From: an uncultured Caulobacteraceae bacterium
GTDB taxonomy: Bacteria > Pseudomonadota > Alphaproteobacteria > Caulobacterales > Caulobacteraceae
DNA: 8,674 nt
Reading direction: 5' to 3'
NCBI GenBank assembly: GCA_937952995.1
Contig: CALFYB010000095.1
Coordinates: 1 to 8,674, forward strand
The position numbers were made by a program, and so were the translations under genes. Shown in pieces: positions 5,445-8,674 of this stretch. The notes below the pieces were generated by a model. The model saw only the letters and a program-made list of their open reading frames with translations, searched no databases and had not been told where the DNA came from. Positions within the stretch are counted from its first letter, which is position 1. Every line of letters starts with the position of its first letter.

Positions 5445-6683
5445 CTATAGACCCAAAACGGCCCTGAGCGCCGAGACCACCCGCTCAGGGTCGCTATCCT
5501 CCATGCCCGCGAAAAGCGGCAGGCTGAGGCAGCGGCTATAGAAGGCGTCGGCACCGGGCAGGTCGATCAGGCCATAACGGTCCTGATAGTAGGGCTGGCG
5601 ATGGACCGGAATATAGTGGACTTGGCTGCCTATGCCCCGGGCGGCAAGGCCGTCCATGACCTGTTTGCGGCTCAGACCCACGGCCTTGAAATCGATCAGG
5701 GCGACCATCAGGTGCAAAGCGGGGTCAGATCCTTGTGGCGAGGTCACCAGTGACACCACCGGTGCAAGATCGGCCATATGCTGGCGATAGAGCGCGGCCA
5801 GCATGCGTCTACGGGCCGCGAACCGGTCCAGCTTGGCCAACTGGCTGATGCCGAGGGCGCAGAGCACGTCCGGCAAACGGTAATTATAGCCGATCTGCGG
5901 CATCTCGTAGAACCAAGGGTTGGCCTGCCTCGTGCCGTCCTCGCTCTCATCAAAGGCCATGGCTGACAGGCTAAAGGCGTCGGGCTGGCGCACCATGCCG
6001 TGACTGCGCAAGCGTGTGAGCCGTTCAGCGAGTACCGGATCATTGGTCGTGACCATCCCGCCTTCACCGCAAGCAATGGTCTTGACCGGATGGAACGAGA
6101 AGGTGGCCATGGCGCTATGGCTACAGTCGCCGATCTGTTCGCGGCCAGTGCCAAAATCCATCGCGGTGCCTAGGCCGTGGCAAGCATCTTCAACCACCAC
6201 CGCACCGGCCGCCTCGGCCAGGGCGCGGATGCTCGGCAGATCAGCGGGGTTGCCACCGTAGTGGACCGGCAAGACGGCCCGTAGCTTGGCATCGCCCTGA
6301 TTTTGGACGCGAGAAATTGCCATTGCGAGCGTGTCAGGGGTCATTAGGCCCGTGTCAGGATCAACATCGGCAAACTGGACCTCAGCATCCTCAAAGCGAG
6401 CGCAGTTGGCCGTGGCTAAAAAGGTTAGGGACGGGGCGATGCAGACCTGCCCGCGCTTGAGCCCCAAGGCCATCATGGCCAGATGCAGGGCTGCGGTACC
6501 GTTAGAACAGGCTACCGCATGTCGCGCCCCGACCTTGGCCGCAAAGGCTTCTTCAAAGGCTGCTACCCGTGGCCCCGTTGTCAGCAGATCGGCGCGCAGG
6601 GCTTGAGCCACCGCTGCGATATCATCATCTTCGATGACCTGCCGACCATAGGGCAAAAAGGCTGCGGCCCCCGTGTCAGCCAT
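5445..6683 (-). CDS. pseC: PseC/FlmB-type UDP-sugar aminotransferase
   Basis: A 412-residue PLP-dependent aminotransferase of the DegT/DnrJ/EryC1 class and the PseC subgroup (Caulobacter FlmB). It aminates the 4-keto sugar made by PseB to give UDP-4-amino-4,6-dideoxy-N-acetyl-beta-L-altrosamine, the second step of pseudaminic acid synthesis. Visible features are the entry segment LLTTGPRVAAFEEAFA, SNGTAALHLA (60-69) for phosphate binding, EDACHGLG with Asp166 under the cofactor ring, FSFHPVKTIACGEGG with Schiff-base Lys201, YNYRLPDVLCALG, and HYIPVHRQPYY near the end. The ATG at 6683 overlaps the end of pseB by eight bases (ATGGCTGA), which implies coupling; an in-frame TTG at 6704 is less likely. 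The last gene of this leftward unit, it converges on the short DUF465 gene. Confidence 0.93.
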   Translation of the reverse strand: MADTGAAAFLPYGRQVIEDDDIAAVAQALRADLLTTGPRVAAFEEAFAAKVGARHAVACSNGTAALHLAMMALGLKRGQVCIAPSLTFLATANCARFEDAEVQFADVDPDTGLMTPDTLAMAISRVQNQGDAKLRAVLPVHYGGNPADLPSIRALAEAAGAVVVEDACHGLGTAMDFGTGREQIGDCSHSAMATFSFHPVKTIACGEGGMVTTNDPVLAERLTRLRSHGMVRQPDAFSLSAMAFDESEDGTRQANPWFYEMPQIGYNYRLPDVLCALGISQLAKLDRFAARRRMLAALYRQHMADLAPVVSLVTSPQGSDPALHLMVALIDFKAVGLSRKQVMDGLAARGIGSQVHYIPVHRQPYYQDRYGLIDLPGADAFYSRCLSLPLFAGMEDSDPERVVSALRAVLGL

Positions 6684-7737
6684 TAGAGATGCCGAACAGG
6701 TCAAGCAGGGCCTTGCCCTTTAGCCACTCGGTATTGTTGTCGCTGGAATAGACAAAGCCATCCTCAACCGTGCTGACGCCTGCGTCGGTCAGGAACGACT
6801 TGCGCGGATATTCGACAAAGGCAGGCTCGATCACATAGCGGTCGGCAAGTTCAGCGGTCACGCGGGCATCGTCGCCGGAGATCATCACCTCATGCAGCTT
6901 TTCGCCCGGGCGGATGCCGATGTTTTTCAAGCCAATGCCCGGGGCCATGGCCAGGGCCAGGTCCGTGACCTTCATGCTCGGAATCTTGGGCACAAACACC
7001 TCGCCGCCGCGCATCAGGTCCAGCGACGAGAGGACGAAATCCACACCCTGATCGAGCGTGATCCAAAAGCGGGTCATGCGATCATCAGTGATCGGCAGTT
7101 CTGTCGCGCCATTAGCCAAGAGCTTTTGGAACAGCGGCACAACGCTGCCCCGCGAACCGGCCACATTGCCGTAACGCACCACGGAGAACCGCGCGCCGAT
7201 ATCCCCTGACAGATTATTGGCCGCCACGAAGGTCTTGTCGGAGGCAAGCTTTGTGGCCCCATAAAGATTGATCGGATTACAGGCCTTGTCGGTCGACAGG
7301 GCCACGACCCGCTGCACGCGGTTGGCCAAGCTGGCCCAGACCACGTTTTCGGCACCCAGAACATTGGTGTGGATACATTCTGACGGATTGTATTCCGCAG
7401 CAGGCACCTGCTTGAGCGCCGCGGCATGGATCACCACATCGACACCGCGCAGGGCCAAGGTCAAACGTTCACGGTCGCGCACATCGCCGAGGAAGAAGCG
7501 CAGCTTGCCCATCTGCTCGTCGTTCATCTGATCGCGAAGATCAGACTGCATCTCATACTGTTTTAGCTCATCACGCGAGAAGATGATCACCTTGCGCGGG
7601 CTATAGCGGTTCAGGACCGTTTGCACGAACCGCCGCCCAAAGGAGCCGGTGCCGCCCGTGATCAGTATGACCTTGCCATCCAGCGCGCGGGTCGTTGGCG
7701 CAAAGGAGCGATGTCCTGAGGTATCCATATTGGTCAA
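6676..7737 (-). CDS. pseB: PseB/FlmA-type UDP-GlcNAc 4,6-dehydratase (inverting)
   Basis: A 353-residue short-chain dehydrogenase-type enzyme: UDP-N-acetylglucosamine 4,6-dehydratase, 5-inverting, first step of pseudaminic acid synthesis. The NAD site is ITGGTGSFG (26-34). Catalytic positions correspond one-to-one with Helicobacter FlaA1, shifted by 18: Cys121, Asp150-Lys151 (STDKA), Tyr159 and Lys163 (YGATK). RPGEKLHEVMIS further on is also characteristic. The end DLFGISNG overlaps the pseC start. Two starts are possible: TTG at 7737, with AGGGGGG ten bases upstream, and ATG at 7728 with no ribosome binding site. I chose TTG; the product differs by three residues. Caulobacter FlmA is required for flagellin modification and motility, and the same role is likely here. 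The GST gene ends 54 bases upstream on the same strand. Confidence 0.93.
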   Translation of the reverse strand: MTNMDTSGHRSFAPTTRALDGKVILITGGTGSFGRRFVQTVLNRYSPRKVIIFSRDELKQYEMQSDLRDQMNDEQMGKLRFFLGDVRDRERLTLALRGVDVVIHAAALKQVPAAEYNPSECIHTNVLGAENVVWASLANRVQRVVALSTDKACNPINLYGATKLASDKTFVAANNLSGDIGARFSVVRYGNVAGSRGSVVPLFQKLLANGATELPITDDRMTRFWITLDQGVDFVLSSLDLMRGGEVFVPKIPSMKVTDLALAMAPGIGLKNIGIRPGEKLHEVMISGDDARVTAELADRYVIEPAFVEYPRKSFLTDAGVSTVEDGFVYSSDNNTEWLKGKALLDLFGISNG

Positions 7738-7791
7738 GGCGCGTACGCCCCCCTGTGATCTAAGAACAATTTCGTCTTGCGGCCCTAAGGA

Positions 7792-8418
7792 TCAGGTCCC
7801 GAGAGCGTAGACACCGCCACGGTCGAGGCCACGCTTGTAGGCGTCGCGCTCTTGCATCCGCGCCAGATAGGCTGTGAGTGTTGGATAGTCCGCCAATCGC
7901 CCACCAGACGCGGCGGCCTCGAGCACGAACACATTGTTGATATCCGCGCCGGTTAGGTCGCTGCCGATGATAAAATCGCGCCCCTGCAGGTGACCTTCCA
8001 TAAAGCTCAGATGGTCGGCAATTTGGCTGCTGATGCGCGGGTGAAGCGGCGCGCCGGCTTCGCCAAGCCGAGAAACATACATGGCCATCAGCAAGGGCAG
8101 CATGGCCGAGCCTTCGGCGAAGTGCAGCCACTGCTGATAGTCGATATAGTCCGATGTGCCTGCCGCAGGACGCAAGCGACCGGCCCCATATTGGTCGATC
8201 ACATAGTCAATAATCGCACCAGACTCGAAGACCGTGCGGCCATTGTCGACAATCACCGGCGACTTGCCCAAGGGGTGAATGGCCTTCAGGGCGTCGGGGG
8301 CGAGCCGGGTGACCGAATCGCGCTGATGTTGGACGATCTCGTAGTCGAGGCCGAGCTCTTCAAACAGCCACAGAATGCGCTGAGACCGGCTATTGTTCAG
8401 GTGATGAAGGGTAATCAT
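7792..8418 (-). CDS. Glutathione S-transferase family protein
   Basis: A 208-residue GST. The N-terminal thioredoxin-like domain (1-78) has NNSRSQRILWLFEELGL, where Ser10 is the probable catalytic residue, HPLGKSPVIVDNG with the cis-proline loop (Pro54), and glutathione-binding Glu65-Ser66 (FESGAIIDYV). The helical C-terminal domain (about 85-205) includes the N-capping segment LTGADINNVFVLE. Both domains are complete, so an active cytosolic GST is expected; the substrate is unknown. AGGA lies ten bases before the ATG. A possible promoter (TTGAAC at 8500-8495, poor -10 at 8477-8472) lies upstream. The gene precedes pseB by 54 bases, but a functional link with sugar synthesis is not apparent. 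Confidence 0.92.
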   Translation of the reverse strand: MITLHHLNNSRSQRILWLFEELGLDYEIVQHQRDSVTRLAPDALKAIHPLGKSPVIVDNGRTVFESGAIIDYVIDQYGAGRLRPAAGTSDYIDYQQWLHFAEGSAMLPLLMAMYVSRLGEAGAPLHPRISSQIADHLSFMEGHLQGRDFIIGSDLTGADINNVFVLEAAASGGRLADYPTLTAYLARMQERDAYKRGLDRGGVYALGT

Positions 8419-8559
8419 GGTCTGATCGTCCTAAAATATCGCGCCCATTCACAGGCTAAGACTAGACCTGATCAGTAGGTCGCACGCCCCTTGGGTTCAA
8501 GGAAAACTATCGCAGGCGCTGAATTGCGTAATTTCTAATCGATCTTTGCAGGTCCGGCC
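8419..8559. other. Intergenic region upstream of the GST gene
   Basis: These 141 bases separate the GST start from the stop of the edge gene. They contain CCTTG-ggtt-CAAGG (8489-8502), a 5-bp dyad overlapping a TTGAAC that could be the GST -35. An AT-rich patch (8521-8540) and a weak hairpin, CGCA at 8513-8510 region with TGCG nearby, give no convincing terminator for the edge gene. No small gene was seen. Confidence 0.4.
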
Positions 8560-8674
8560 CTAGGGGCGGTCCTTGCGAGGCAGGGCCTCAATCTCTGAGG
8601 GCGTCAATTTGGTCACGCCGGTGACCGGGCAGCGCTCAGGTCCTAGCGTGCCGGGGACAATCAGAACCGCATCC
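8560..8674 (-). CDS. C-terminal end of an unidentified protein (partial)
   Basis: An open frame enters from the right edge and ends at TAG (8562-8560), giving 37 visible residues: DAVLIVPGTLGPERCPVTGV followed by TKLTPSEIEALPRKDRP. About three quarters of its codons end in G or C, as in neighbouring genes, which supports real coding. The tail has one Cys and is proline-rich and charged. I do not recognise the family from this fragment. Its start and most of its length lie outside the window. Confidence 0.6.
   Translation of the reverse strand, partial: DAVLIVPGTLGPERCPVTGVTKLTPSEIEALPRKDRP

Noticed and set aside
5431..5454. Terminator between the convergent DUF465 and pseC genes
   Set aside because: TAGGG/CCCTA and GGGTC/GACCC give only 5-bp, mutually exclusive stems, with no T run on either strand.
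6684..6704. TTG start at 6704 for pseC
   Set aside because: It lacks a ribosome binding site and adds seven residues outside the conserved domain; the ATG at 6683 overlapping the pseB stop fits translational coupling.
7738..7791. Sigma-54 flagellar promoter upstream of pseB
   Set aside because: No TGGCAC-N5-TTGC-like sequence is present; only the short palindrome GCGTACGC and a G run that serves as ribosome binding site are seen.

Overview
The window is GC-rich chromosomal DNA (about 60 % by eye) from an alphaproteobacterium, most likely of the Caulobacterales (a Caulobacter, Asticcacaulis or Brevundimonas relative). The evidence is an MmcB-type DNA repair protein, a RegA/ActR response regulator, two YdcH/DUF465 proteins, a TIGR02444/DUF2390 protein coupled to UbiX, and a PseB-PseC pair like the Caulobacter flagellin-modification genes flmA-flmB. 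GANTC sites, the target of the CcrM methylase, are scarce in genes but sit just upstream of several start codons. The order is inferred; no marker fixes the genus.

Bases 1-414 carry no gene. They hold two tandem copies, offset by exactly 180 bp, of a REP/BIME-like palindromic repeat, followed by the upstream region of the first gene. Rightward genes then run from 415 to 3151: a ferritin-like diiron protein closed by a strong intrinsic terminator (1569-1603), a secreted lipocalin with a TTG start, mmcB, and a small GIY-YIG-like protein. The last ends tail-to-tail with the regA-like regulator, their stop codons sharing four bases.

From 3148 to 5145 the genes run leftward: regA-like regulator, a 73-residue DUF465 protein, a DUF2390 protein and ubiX. 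The ubiX stop overlaps the DUF2390 start (ATGA). Divergent from ubiX is a second, 55-residue DUF465 gene (5258-5425, + strand), which converges on pseC. The two DUF465 genes share a similar promoter and leader layout: a -10-like hexamer, six bases, then the nine-base motif CCGACCAAG inside an inverted repeat. I regard this as the most interesting regulatory signal here.

From 5445 to 8418 a leftward block holds pseC and pseB, overlapping by eight bases, and a glutathione S-transferase upstream of them. PseB and PseC catalyse the first two steps from UDP-GlcNAc towards pseudaminic acid, the sugar usually placed on flagellin; the later pathway genes are not in view. At the right edge, the last 37 codons of an unidentified leftward gene are visible.

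Most of the window is conserved housekeeping or accessory metabolism. I found no phage, CRISPR array, toxin-antitoxin or defence system. The points worth following are the DUF465 promoter pair, the tandem BIME-like repeats, the GANTC placement and the uncharacterised diiron protein.
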